Positions 1 through 9,058 of a stretch of DNA of 50,149 nucleotides are shown here, one piece after another. Under the pieces are notes generated by a model. The model ran no database searches and was not told where the DNA came from. It worked only from the letters and a program-made list of their open reading frames with translations. The stretch comes from Planctomycetaceae bacterium (GTDB lineage: Bacteria; Planctomycetota; Planctomycetia; Planctomycetales; Planctomycetaceae): contig JAJDEJ010000121.1 of assembly GCA_029259815.1 (NCBI GenBank), positions 1-50,149 on the forward strand, given 5' to 3'. The translations under genes and the position numbers were made by a program. Position 1 is the first letter of the stretch. The number at the start of each line of letters is the position of its first letter.

Positions 1-672
1 TGCGTATCCTGCGGTTCACGTGAAAACCTCCCTGAGATGCGACGCTCTTCCGCTCTCACTACGCGAAAACATCAAGAATCGCAGAAGAATTCCGGCCACA
101 CGAATCACCGCCAATGGATCTACGCTGGTTCAAGGACTAGACGTTCACATGGCACTTGTTATTACAATGAAAACACGAATCAGAGCCCAATTAGCTGCCC
201 GATGCCGCATGCCGGGCGCCATGCTCACATCGCGGAGCAGGGTGAGCATGCGGGTGGGTTGTTCATTCGTTCGGCATGCTTGCCCTGCTGACGCGATGCA
301 AACAGGGCACCCACCATCACTCTGAATGTCGACCGGTCAAATCGTGACGCAGACGTCGGGTGCATGAAACGAAGTGGAATGCACCAGTTCGATGGTGCAT
401 TTCGCGTTGCGACATGCACTCGATGGGGGAATGACCCTCCCCCAAGCCGGCGGCTCCGCCGTCGAACAACGTGTGTCCTGACATCCGATGCCATCGGCAT
501 CGCCCCTTGCGGTTCACCCCGCGCCCGATCGACGGCAGAGCCGTCGGCTTGGGACGCTCATCGCATGCGTCGACCATTCAACGCGGAATGTCGGCCAGTT
601 AAGCAGTAGCTCGTTGAGTGGAATGTGAGTTGATGAGGCGATGCAAGCATGCTACCCGACCAATTACAAAAG
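1..672. other. Gene-free stretch with repeat remnants
   Basis: No open reading frame here has a ribosome site or recognisable protein. The stretch is rich in GCATGC-like words and holds a diverged copy of a repeat that recurs near 2566-2660 (a run around 385-470 matches it). The two arms of the conserved hairpin are here split: the left arm lies at 441-454 and the right arm at 540-553, with about 85 bases of other sequence between them. It looks like non-coding, repeat-derived DNA. Confidence 0.6.
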
Positions 673-700
673 CAGGCCTTGCGGACGTCCGCAAGGCCTG
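673..700. terminator. Perfect 28-bp palindrome downstream of the lipoprotein gene
   Basis: The 28 bases are identical to their own reverse complement, with centre GGACGTCC. They lie 27 bases beyond the stop codon of the minus-strand lipoprotein gene, where a transcription terminator would sit. There is no clear T-run on the minus strand, so it may instead be one of the intergenic palindromic repeats common in this window. Confidence 0.45.
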
Positions 701-727
701 TACAGGATTCAATCTGGCAACGCACTG

Positions 728-1903
728 TTAACGAGGTGCCAAGGCGTCGAGAAAGAGTCGCTCTTGGAGAATCGTCGGACCAAACCCGCTATCGCTTTTC
801 CGTGGAGGGAGCAGACTTGGTGGCGACGGTGGGAGAGCAGTCGCGGAATTGAATTCTGGGTCAAATTTTAATTCCTCAAGCAATGCCCTTTTTGATTCTG
901 GTGTGAGGTCAAATCCCCCCGACAACATTCTTCGCTTTAAGATCGTCTTTTGATCCACTGGTGTCCCGGGCTCGTGACAATCTCCTACATTCAGGATACT
1001 ACGATTGGGTTCACCGATCGGAATCGTCGCGGTGACTTTCACATGAGCTTCGCTCTTTGTTGTCGTATCACCCTTCTGATTTACGTAGAGCACAACTTCC
1101 TTGGTTCGCCTAGCACTCGGATCTTTCAAGGCATAGTCCAAGATGGTCAGGACGAAATGGGCAAGGTGGTGGCGGTACTTTGGAAGAACCCAAACGTAGG
1201 TTCCGTGGTAGTGTCCTGAGTAATGTCGGCAATCATGAGGCACGTCTTTCTTGCAGCCTACGCAGTACCATCCACACTTGATTGAACAAGGGCCGTTGCA
1301 ATCATAGACAGGAATGGAAACACAGCCCTTTTCATCGATGGAGTAGAGTTCACCCGTCCGTGGATTCGTTAATGGCATTCCACACTCATTGACGAATGGC
1401 ATACCGGTAAGTGGGTCTGTCACGAATGATCCATCCGAATTCATGACAGGCAGTCCTTCTTTCAAAACATGTACCTTCTGGCTGCCTTTGCCATAAAACG
1501 CCTTCTCGATCTTGCAACAGTCGTTACACGGTTGGCTGCATGCTCCCACCGCATGCTGGTAAGCGCATCGCATCCTTCTCAACTTGTCCGGGTCGCGAAT
1601 GGGATCAAGCGTCCATGCCTCAGCCATGTTTCGGCGGACCCCAAAACCAAGTGATTCACGAAAGATGTTGAAGGTGCCACCAAGATTCCCATCATCGGTC
1701 ACATTGCTTGACCCTTGGTTAGGAAACGCAAAGTGAGGCACAGCGTATGGGTTGTCTGCAAACATCGCCAGATTGTCTAAGACCTGTTGGCGATAGATGT
1801 CGTTGAGTGTGTCCGCCTGATGGGTTGTGTTGAACTTCAACTGCGTGTGAGTGCAGCCTGATAACAGGCCGACGAGTACTGATGTAAGAACGATTGGCCG
1901 CAT
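728..1903 (-). CDS. Cys-rich planctomycete-type lipoprotein, function unknown
   Basis: The 391-residue product begins with a lipoprotein signal ending in LLSGC, so Cys17 is the likely lipidation site and the protein should be membrane-anchored outside the cytoplasm. The start is well supported: AGGAGGTGATCC lies just upstream of the ATG. Residues 38-52 (RQQVLDNLAMFADNP) match a module I recall from uncharacterised planctomycete surface proteins. Two clusters of cysteines follow, at about 113-130 (5 Cys) and 174-225 (8 Cys), which could bind metal or form disulfides. The segment around 225-260 is rich in His and Tyr. The C-terminus is Pro/Ser-rich. I do not recognise an enzymatic domain. The gene looks more AT-rich than the housekeeping genes here. 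It stands alone, with a palindrome downstream. Confidence 0.8.
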   Translation of the reverse strand: MRPIVLTSVLVGLLSGCTHTQLKFNTTHQADTLNDIYRQQVLDNLAMFADNPYAVPHFAFPNQGSSNVTDDGNLGGTFNIFRESLGFGVRRNMAEAWTLDPIRDPDKLRRMRCAYQHAVGACSQPCNDCCKIEKAFYGKGSQKVHVLKEGLPVMNSDGSFVTDPLTGMPFVNECGMPLTNPRTGELYSIDEKGCVSIPVYDCNGPCSIKCGWYCVGCKKDVPHDCRHYSGHYHGTYVWVLPKYRHHLAHFVLTILDYALKDPSARRTKEVVLYVNQKGDTTTKSEAHVKVTATIPIGEPNRSILNVGDCHEPGTPVDQKTILKRRMLSGGFDLTPESKRALLEELKFDPEFNSATALPPSPPSLLPPRKSDSGFGPTILQERLFLDALAPR

Positions 1904-2427
1904 GATGGATCACCTCCTGTGATACCGGGTTTTATGTGGGGCAGCAGCGGGTCGGTTGCAGACTGGTTATGACGTTTTGTCCCAGATCAACGGATCGACG
2001 AACGTTGATGCTTATCCACGTTGTGAGCGTTCATTGGGCTGAATCGACGATCGACGATCCATTGGTGAAGCATTTTGCGTCGGTCGGCAAGACAACGCGC
2101 AGGGCATCTGGAAACAATTGAGTCATTCGCTACGACAGAGTCCAATTCACTAATAGAGACGACCGTCATGACCGTTTCTGTTTACCACACATGTGACTCC
2201 GGTTGCCCGGTGGCCGTGATTGACCGTTTGCAGTGTTGAGCGTGCATTCGTTGTCGAACGTCGGTTGGGCAAGCAGTGGCAGCTTGAACAGGATTTGTGA
2301 GATGATGGGTTGAAGTCAGGATCTCACAAGTCTCACCGGAAGCGGATGCAGTTCGTCAACACGCCGGGAGATGCACACTTCTGGAGGGTGCATCCGTTGA
2401 ATGGTGGTTGACAAACGGTGTCCAACA

Positions 2428-2529
2428 ACTAGCCGCGCCCGTCAGGAAGCGGAACTGGGAGCAGCGAATGAGCGCGCTCAGTGCATCGGGAGTGGCTGTG
2501 TGTTCCGCTTCCTGACGGGCGCGGCTAGT
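2428..2529. repeat. Hairpin with perfect 28-bp arms
   Basis: Bases 2428-2455 are the exact reverse complement of 2502-2529, separated by 46 bases. The arms are GC-rich and contain GTCAGGAAGCGGAAC. It is intergenic and far from both neighbouring stop codons, so it is more likely a mobile or structural palindromic repeat than a simple terminator. Confidence 0.85.
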
Positions 2530-2620
2530 CAGCGAAGCGACGCGGGAGGCATGAGTGGCATGCGCAAGTGCGATGGTGCTTCTTGCGTGCTGCATGCACA
2601 TGACGTTGGACTGACCCTCT

Positions 2621-2651
2621 CCCAAGCCGACGGCTCCGCCGTCGGCTTGGG
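2621..2651. repeat. Tight 14-bp hairpin, conserved in a dispersed repeat
   Basis: Arms at 2621-2634 and 2638-2651 are perfectly complementary around a TCC loop. The same arm sequence, with one change, recurs at 441-454 and 540-553, and the flanks (a GATGGTGC word upstream and a GGGACGCTC word downstream) are also shared. This is therefore a dispersed intergenic element with two copies in the window. Confidence 0.8.
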
Positions 2652-2832
2652 ACGCTCGTCGCATACGAAGATCATTCGAATGTTGTCTCTGCGGGGCCAC
2701 CGGCTCAGCGGTAAGTCTGCACTCAAACCAGACCATTTTCATGGTTTCTGTGCAGGAGGTTGTTCGAGGAATGGCCTCTGCCCACTGAAAAGCCCTCCTG
2801 CATGCCACCTGAAGAGCAACTTTGGAACTGCT

Positions 2833-4425
2833 CTATGTCTGGTGTGCTCCGGGTTGGCCTGCTTCGATCACGAATGACCCAGGTGTGAAGAGGGGAGCAC
2901 CCGGCTTGTCGACAAACGGGGTTGCTCGGAAGTGGGTCGTCCATTGCTGGGGTGTGAGTTCGCAGGAGACATAGCCGCGATTCGAGTTGTACCAGCGGAC
3001 GAATTCGTTATTCGCGGCCGCTCGTTCGAATTCCGGAATCTTGTTGCCGCCGTTGCCTCCTGAGGTCATTGCGGTCCCGACGAGTTCGGTCGCCACAATC
3101 GGTGACTTCGGATCAGTGAAGTCCAGCAACAGGTCGTTGACCCAGTTGACATGAATGTCGCCCGTCAACACGACAGGGTTCAGTCCGCTGCGTGAGTGGA
3201 AGAAGTTCAGGAGTCTCCGTCGACTGACCTCATAGCCCGGCCACTGGTCCATGCTGAACTTGTCGTGGCTCTCGTCCCCCCGGTTGACGGGTGCCATCAT
3301 CACCTGCTGTGCCAGCACGTTCCACACGGAGGTCGATTGCAGCAGGCTCTTCATCAGCCAATTCTCTTGCTTGCGGCCCAGCATCGTGGCCCGCTGATCG
3401 AAGACTTTCCCCTCCATCGGCTTCTCACCATCGCCATTGGGTTGGTCACTGCGATACTGCCGCGTGTCGAGGACATGAAAGTTGGCGAGTCGTCCGAAGG
3501 GACAACTGCGATACAGCTTCATGTTCGGTCCTTGCGGGAAGGCACTGCGACGCAGCGGCATGAATTCGTAGTACGCCTGATACGCATTCATGCGGCGTGC
3601 GAGAAACAGCTCCGGCGATACGCCTTCTTCCTCAGAGACCAGATCGGCATAGTTGTTGTCGAACTCATGGTCGTCCCACGTCACCAGCCAGGGGAATCGA
3701 CGATGGGTTTCCTGCAGCGTCTCTTCGAGTCGATACTGCGAGTACCTCGTGCGATAGTCGTCCAGACTCTCGATCTCACCGCCGATGTGTTTGCGGGGTT
3801 TGCCGTCAATGCCGGCATACTCATAGATGTAGTCGCCCAGGTGAATGACCAGATCCAGGTCTTCCTCCTGCATGTGCGGATATCCATTGAAGTACCCATG
3901 CTCAAAGTGCTGACACGAGGTGTAAGCAAACTTCATCCGCTCCGGCATCGACTCCGGCGCGGGCGACGTCCGCGTGCGTCCGACAGGACTCGTCTCGTCA
4001 CCCACGTGGAAGCGATAGAAGTACCACCGATCCGCTTCGAGTCCCTCAACCTCGACATGCACCGAATGCCCCAACTGCGGCGGCGCCACCGCCACGCCGC
4101 TGCGGACCACATCACTAAAGTCCTCCCGCCCCGCCACCTCCCACTTCACCAGCACCGACTCCTGCGACATCCCGCCCCCATCCAGCGGATCCGGAGCCAG
4201 TCGCGTCCACAGCACCACCCCATCCGATGACGGATCACCCGACGCAACGCCCAGCTGAAACGGATTCGACTTGAACCGAGGCCGACCCTCCGCCCCCGCA
4301 ACCGCCCGCAGCGAGATCGTCGGAATGGCCGAGACAGCCGCCATGTAACGCAGAAACGACCGCCGATCGACCCCGTAACGACGCGACATGTCTTTCGGTT
4401 GCTTGGCCACGACAGGAATCCTCAT
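2833..4425 (-). CDS. phoD: PhoD-like alkaline phosphatase, Tat-exported
   Basis: The 530-residue protein is a PhoD-family metallophosphatase, expected to release phosphate from phosphomonoesters or diesters outside the cytoplasm. A twin-arginine signal (DRRSFLRYMAAVSAI, residues 20-34) predicts folded export. The N-terminal PhoD domain begins near residue 55 (FQLGVASGDPSSDGVVLWTR). The metal-site motifs are visible: HLGDYIYE at 195-202, WDDHEFDNN at 250-258 and TGDIHVNW at 421-428. Length matches the family. Start choice is uncertain: Met13 would also keep the Tat signal and neither start has a strong ribosome site. It is transcribed divergently from the next gene. Family assignment is secure; the substrate is inferred. 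Confidence 0.92.
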   Translation of the reverse strand: MRIPVVAKQPKDMSRRYGVDRRSFLRYMAAVSAIPTISLRAVAGAEGRPRFKSNPFQLGVASGDPSSDGVVLWTRLAPDPLDGGGMSQESVLVKWEVAGREDFSDVVRSGVAVAPPQLGHSVHVEVEGLEADRWYFYRFHVGDETSPVGRTRTSPAPESMPERMKFAYTSCQHFEHGYFNGYPHMQEEDLDLVIHLGDYIYEYAGIDGKPRKHIGGEIESLDDYRTRYSQYRLEETLQETHRRFPWLVTWDDHEFDNNYADLVSEEEGVSPELFLARRMNAYQAYYEFMPLRRSAFPQGPNMKLYRSCPFGRLANFHVLDTRQYRSDQPNGDGEKPMEGKVFDQRATMLGRKQENWLMKSLLQSTSVWNVLAQQVMMAPVNRGDESHDKFSMDQWPGYEVSRRRLLNFFHSRSGLNPVVLTGDIHVNWVNDLLLDFTDPKSPIVATELVGTAMTSGGNGGNKIPEFERAAANNEFVRWYNSNRGYVSCELTPQQWTTHFRATPFVDKPGAPLFTPGSFVIEAGQPGAHQT

Positions 4426-4726
4426 ATGTTAGAACTGAGTAGATCACCGACCGTCACACCTGGCCGAATATATTTCAGCATAATGGATGGCTTCGAATCA
4501 CCAACCCTTCCTCCCCGTTTATTGCCTTCTGCTCAATTCGGTTCTCGACAAAAGCAAAGGAAAGAAACAATCGACCGCTTGGCGGCTGATGAGTCGGGCA
4601 CGTATTCTCCGACCTACAACTCTGCACGATCGCTATGCCACTTGATGAACATCTTGAATTCGGTCAGTTTGATTGACTATCTACAGGCGTGTTTGCGATT
4701 CTACACCGACATCACAGGCCCGACAG
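4426..4726. promoter_or_regulatory. Divergent intergenic region
   Basis: About 300 bases separate two divergent Tat-exported enzymes, so promoters for both should lie here. No confident -35/-10 pair was found. Around 4507-4570 there is a degenerate copy of an AT-rich repeat (CTTCTGCTCAATTCGG and following AAAAGCAAAG) that recurs near 8803-8859 and 12581-12627. Confidence 0.45.
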
Positions 4727-6235
4727 ATGCAGCCTTCTCTCAATCGTCGCAGTTTTCTCCAGTCATCGTTCGCCGCCGCGACACTTGCCGCTGTGAGGAC
4801 GTCGCGGGCCGATGACGCGATCAGCGATCGTGTGTCGTTCGCCGTTGAATCTGACGTGCGGCAGCTGTTCCTGGATGATGTCGGCATCGCGAAGCTCGAC
4901 CGAGTCCACCGAACGGTCAATCCGCCGCAAAGGCATCCTGACAATCCATTGATCGTCCCGGACACGCCTTGGGAACGTGGCTGTCAGGTATACGGCACAG
5001 CGTACTTCGACGAAGAGGCCGATCTGTTCAAACTGTGGTATCTCACCGGGCCGAAGGACCGTGGGCTGAAGCCACTCCCACTGGATGGCTACGAGCGTGC
5101 ACCGCACACGACGATGGCGGCGTACGCTGAATCGAAGGACGGCGTGCATTGGGTGAAGCCCAAGCTGGGCATTCTCCCTTACGACGGCGACACACAGAAC
5201 AACCTGCTGGGCGTCGGCAAGCACAACTGTGAGGGTATCTCAGTCCTCCATGACCGAGATGATCCAGATCCCGCGCGGCGGTGGAAGTGTGTCTACTGGG
5301 ATCATGGCAGCGGCGGCTGGGAAGTGCGAAACGGCGGGCCGTTCTGCATGGCTGGACCCGAGGATGGCTGGCATGTCGCGTTCTCGCCCGACGGTATCCA
5401 TTGGACACGACACGCAGGCAACCCCGTCATCAAGGCCTACTGCGACACGAATCAGAACGTGCTCTACGATCCTCGTCTCGGAAAGTATGTCGGGTTCAGC
5501 CGATTCGGATTCGGTCGCAAGCTCGCACGCGCCGAGAGTGATGACTTCCTGCACTGGAGCGAACCGCAGCTCGTGCTCGCCTGCGACGAGGCCGACGGAC
5601 CGGGAACACAGATCTACGGAGCGGGTGTCGACATGTATGAGGGGGTGTACCTGGCGATGCTCTGGATCTACCGCGAAGGCGGCGACGGCAAGATCGACAC
5701 ACAACTCGCCACCAGCCGCGATGGAGTCAACTGGACGCGAGTGGGTGACCGAGCGACATGGCTCTCGCTCGGCGACGACGACTCTTGGGAAGGAGGCATG
5801 ATTCGCAGCGTCGAACGCATCATCCGTCGAGGCGATCAACTGTTCATCTACTATTGCGGCGTCCACGGTCCCCACGGCGGTCCGACCCGCAAAAACATTG
5901 TCCGCAAACATCCTGTACAGATCGGCCTCTTGAACCAACGGCGTGACAGCTTCGTGTCTCTCGACGCAGGTGCAAACGGTGGAAGTGTGACAACAGAAGT
6001 GTTCGCCCGACCAGAAGGCCGACTCCACATCAACGCCGATGCCAGCAGGGGAGAACTCCGCGTGAGCGTCCTCAGTGCAACCGGACAGACGATTGCCCGA
6101 TCGACGCCGATCGCAGCCAATACCCTCGAACAAGCTGTCTCGTTCGATGATGAACTCCCGACAGCGAGCCAGCCGATGTCTCTCGTATTCGAGCTGAAAA
6201 ACTGCAAGCTCTTCTCATACTGGTTCAAGGCGTAG
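4727..6235 (+). CDS. Tat-exported five-bladed-propeller glycosidase-like protein
   Basis: The product (502 residues from the ATG at 4727) starts with a twin-arginine signal, LNRRSFLQSSFAAATLAAV, and should be exported. A longer frame opens upstream at 4673, but the later start puts the signal at the N-terminus. The rest resembles the GH32/GH43/sialidase-like five-bladed propeller proteins of planctomycetes: repeated SKDGVHWVKP, SPDGIHWTRH, SDDFLHWSEP and SRDGVNWTRV elements, each of the Asp-box-like form xDGxxW, mark the blades. An FLDD motif near the mature N-terminus is typical of this group. A C-terminal beta-sandwich-like tail follows from about residue 415. Polysaccharide processing is a reasonable guess, but catalytic acids cannot be assigned. 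Confidence 0.8.
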   Translation: MQPSLNRRSFLQSSFAAATLAAVRTSRADDAISDRVSFAVESDVRQLFLDDVGIAKLDRVHRTVNPPQRHPDNPLIVPDTPWERGCQVYGTAYFDEEADLFKLWYLTGPKDRGLKPLPLDGYERAPHTTMAAYAESKDGVHWVKPKLGILPYDGDTQNNLLGVGKHNCEGISVLHDRDDPDPARRWKCVYWDHGSGGWEVRNGGPFCMAGPEDGWHVAFSPDGIHWTRHAGNPVIKAYCDTNQNVLYDPRLGKYVGFSRFGFGRKLARAESDDFLHWSEPQLVLACDEADGPGTQIYGAGVDMYEGVYLAMLWIYREGGDGKIDTQLATSRDGVNWTRVGDRATWLSLGDDDSWEGGMIRSVERIIRRGDQLFIYYCGVHGPHGGPTRKNIVRKHPVQIGLLNQRRDSFVSLDAGANGGSVTTEVFARPEGRLHINADASRGELRVSVLSATGQTIARSTPIAANTLEQAVSFDDELPTASQPMSLVFELKNCKLFSYWFKA

Positions 6236-6335
6236 GACTGCTCGAGTCCAGCCATTCGTTCTACCTCACTTAGAACAGATTGGTACACTCTTGGCTCGAT
6301 GACATTCGTATCGCTGAACTTGTTGGAACGCCATC

Positions 6336-8669
6336 ATGGCCTCCGCTTCGAACGATCTCCTGAAGACTGCGGTCCAGCACCATCGGATTGGATGCCTTGC
6401 GGAAGCGGAACAGATCTACCGGGAGATCCTCAATCGCGACCCAAACAATTCCGATGCACTGCAGTTGTTAGGCACTCTCGCTGACCAGTGCGGTCAGCAT
6501 GAGCAAGCCATCGAACTGATTGGTCGTGCGATCGAGTGCTCTTCACGTCCGCTCGCCGGATGGCACAACAACCTGGGGGAGGCTCATCGAAAACTGCGTC
6601 AGTTCGATGAGGCAGAAGTGTGTTATCGGAAGGCGCTCGAGTTAGAACCGAGTCATGCCGGCGCGCACAACAATCTTGGCCTGGTGATGCTGAACCTGGG
6701 ACGTCCCGCTGAGGCAGTGAGTTGCTTCAACTCTGCCCTGAGGGTTCAGCCGAACTCAGCCGAAGCTCGTAGAAATCTAGCGACGGCGGCGCATCAGTCA
6801 GGGGACGTTCAGGCGGCGATTGGTCATCTGCGACAGGCCATTCAAGCCAAGCCACAGTACGTCAAGGCCCATCACGCATTAGGGCTGCTTCTGCATGAGA
6901 CAGGACAGCTCGACGAGGCGAGCGAAAGCTTGCGTCACGCAGTACGAATCAAGCCGGACTTCGCCGAAGCGCATCACGCGTTGAGCATGGTGTTGCATGA
7001 ATCGGGTCGGACGGCTGAAGCGGTCTCCAGCCTGGAGCGAGTGCTGCAGATTCAACCGGACAACGCCGAGGCGCACAACGATTTGGCCAATCTGCTTCGG
7101 GATCAACGACAGCTCAGCAAGGCGATCGCTCATCACCAGCAGGCTGTTCGCCTCCAGCCGAACTCCGCGGGTGGGCATGCCAATTTGGCCCGTGCTCTCC
7201 AACAGAACGGGCAACTCGCCGATGCTGTCGTCGAGTTTCGCCGCGCTCATAAAATCGATCCAAGCTCTCTCTCGGCACTCGGGGCACTGGTCCACGCACT
7301 ACAACATCAGTGTGCCTGGGACGATCTTGCCGAGTTGACGCGACGGCTGATTGGCATGGTGGATCGAATTGATGAGTTTCCTGACTCACAGTGCTGTGCT
7401 CCCTTCGGCTTCCTCACGCTCTCCGAGCCCACGTCGGCCGCTCAGCAACTGGCGTGTACCCAGTCTTGGGCAGAGCAGCGACTCGCGGTCGACCCGCAGA
7501 GTCGCCACGAGCATCATCCGCCACGAATACTCGACGCCGACCAACGAATCACTTTGGGATATCTGTCAGCGGACTTCCATCAACACGCAACTGCCGATCT
7601 GACTGCAGAGATGTTCGAACTGCACGACCGCGCCCAATTCGCCGTTCATGCCTATTGCTACGGGCATGACGATGGCAGTCCGATGCGACAGCGTCTGCTG
7701 GGTGCATTTGATCGGTTCGTGGACTTGTCGGGCCTCTCTCATCACGAGTCGGCGAACCGGATCGCCGCCGACGGCGTCGACATTCTGATCGACCTCAAAG
7801 GTTACACCGAACACGCACGACCACAGATCCCCGCTCTGCGTCCCGCACCGATTCAGGTGAACTATCTGGGATATCCCGGCACAATGGGTGTGCCGTTTAT
7901 CGACTACATTCTGGTCGATGAAGTCATCGTGCCAACGTCGCAACAGCCGGACTTCAGCGAGCGGCTGGTTCATCTGCCCGGCTGTTATCAAGTCAATGAC
8001 AGTCGCCGTGATGTCGCTGACACCGTCCCTTCGCGAACCGAATGCGGCCTGCCTGAGGACGGCTTCGTGTTCTGCTGTTTCAACAACAACTACAAGATCA
8101 CTCCCACTGTCTTCGATATCTGGATGCGGATACTACGATCCGTTTCCGGCAGTGTCTTGTGGCTACTGGAAGCCCACGGCATCGCCGCTGAGAATCTTCG
8201 AAGAGAAGCTGCTGCTCGCAACCTTTCGCCGGACCGCCTCATCTTCGCCCCTCGCGTCCCCCCGCCGCAGCATCGTGCCCGCTACCAACACGCTGATCTG
8301 TTCGTCGACACCTTCCCAGTCAACGCCCACACGACCGCCAGTGAGGCACTCGCCTCGGCTTGTCCACTGGTGACAATCGCCGGTGACACGTTCATCTCAC
8401 GTGTGGCCGCCAGCCTGCTACAAGCCAATGGACTCTCCGAGTTGATCTGCACCTCAAAGTCTGACTACGAAAGTCGCATCCTCGACCTCGCCCGCAACCC
8501 AGCTCATCTCGCCGACGTCCGTGACCGTCTGGCCACACAACGTGCAGCATCCGGAGTGTTCGACGGCGGTCGTTTTGTACAACATCTCGAGCAGGCCTAT
8601 CTCACAATGTGGGACATCTACGCCTCAGGCCAGAGTCCCCAGCTGTTCACCGTTTCCCATGCGGAATAG
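6336..8669 (+). CDS. TPR protein with SPY/OGT-type glycosyltransferase domain
   Basis: The 777-residue protein has about nine to ten tetratricopeptide repeats in residues 1-335 (for example AEAEQIYREILNRDPNNSDA, and repeated AEAHHAL or AEAHNDL elements). A C-terminal Glyco_transf_41 domain follows at about 400-765. Signature segments include LGYLSADFHQHATADL, GVDILIDLKGYT, NYLGYPGTMG and FNNNYKITP. This is the architecture of O-linked GlcNAc transferase and SPINDLY: the TPR superhelix presents protein substrates and the C-terminal domain transfers a sugar (GlcNAc or fucose) from a nucleotide sugar to Ser/Thr. It has no signal peptide, so it is probably cytosolic. A GGA lies about 10 bases before the ATG. 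Donor sugar and targets are unknown. Confidence 0.92.
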   Translation: MASASNDLLKTAVQHHRIGCLAEAEQIYREILNRDPNNSDALQLLGTLADQCGQHEQAIELIGRAIECSSRPLAGWHNNLGEAHRKLRQFDEAEVCYRKALELEPSHAGAHNNLGLVMLNLGRPAEAVSCFNSALRVQPNSAEARRNLATAAHQSGDVQAAIGHLRQAIQAKPQYVKAHHALGLLLHETGQLDEASESLRHAVRIKPDFAEAHHALSMVLHESGRTAEAVSSLERVLQIQPDNAEAHNDLANLLRDQRQLSKAIAHHQQAVRLQPNSAGGHANLARALQQNGQLADAVVEFRRAHKIDPSSLSALGALVHALQHQCAWDDLAELTRRLIGMVDRIDEFPDSQCCAPFGFLTLSEPTSAAQQLACTQSWAEQRLAVDPQSRHEHHPPRILDADQRITLGYLSADFHQHATADLTAEMFELHDRAQFAVHAYCYGHDDGSPMRQRLLGAFDRFVDLSGLSHHESANRIAADGVDILIDLKGYTEHARPQIPALRPAPIQVNYLGYPGTMGVPFIDYILVDEVIVPTSQQPDFSERLVHLPGCYQVNDSRRDVADTVPSRTECGLPEDGFVFCCFNNNYKITPTVFDIWMRILRSVSGSVLWLLEAHGIAAENLRREAAARNLSPDRLIFAPRVPPPQHRARYQHADLFVDTFPVNAHTTASEALASACPLVTIAGDTFISRVAASLLQANGLSELICTSKSDYESRILDLARNPAHLADVRDRLATQRAASGVFDGGRFVQHLEQAYLTMWDIYASGQSPQLFTVSHAE

Positions 8670-9058
8670 CATCACGGTGTCTGGCATCGACATGCAATTC
8701 TGTCATTCGCAGTTTATGTCGGACGTGTGTCTCGCGACCTAGTCGTTGAGTAGAGTAGGTATCACGAAGTGAAACCCACTGTCAGCAAGTTCGCTTCGTT
8801 ATCTTCGTTTCCTCCTGTTCAATTTGATTCTGGACAAGAGAAAACGAAGTGAACGAAGGAGTGATTCGATGCGGCGATTGGTCAGTTGGAACCGGTCTCG
8901 TGGTGGCGGTAGGCATCCAGTGACGTAGGCTGGGATAGCCGATAGGCGTATCCCAGCAAGAATGTCGTTGCAGATCAAGCTGGGTTACGCTCCGCTAACC
9001 CAGCCTACATCACTACGTCACTTCAACGGCATGGCTGACACAGGCGTGGCAAGCAATA
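8670..9058. other. Gene-free spacer between convergent genes
   Basis: The stretch holds a copy of the AT-rich degenerate repeat (8803-8859, starting CTTCGTTTCC) and, at 8919-9024, a large imperfect hairpin listed separately. No gene or clear terminator T-run is seen. Confidence 0.5.
8919..9024. repeat. Large imperfect hairpin with nested arms
   Basis: AGTGACGTAG near 8919 is complementary to CTACGTCACT near 9014. GTAGGCTGGG at 8925-8934 pairs with the same motif in reverse near 8999-9008. Inside lies GCTGGGTTA (8979-8987) against TAACCCAGC (8996-9004). It belongs to the family of intergenic GTAGG...CCTAC palindromes, of which another copy lies at 11285-11358. Confidence 0.7.

Larger units (their letters stand above)
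1904..2832. other. Gene-free spacer with two large hairpins
   Basis: This 930-base stretch separates two minus-strand genes. I see no credible gene: the ORFs here are made by inverted repeats read in several frames. It carries two strong hairpins, listed separately, and a copy of the repeat also found near 385-470. The promoter of the lipoprotein gene should lie near its left end, but no clear -35/-10 pair was seen. Confidence 0.6.

Noticed and set aside
3196-4230. 344-residue plus-strand frame opposite the PhoD-like gene
   Set aside because: Shadow frame; His/Arg/Leu-rich, no motifs, and the minus-strand phosphatase is unambiguous.
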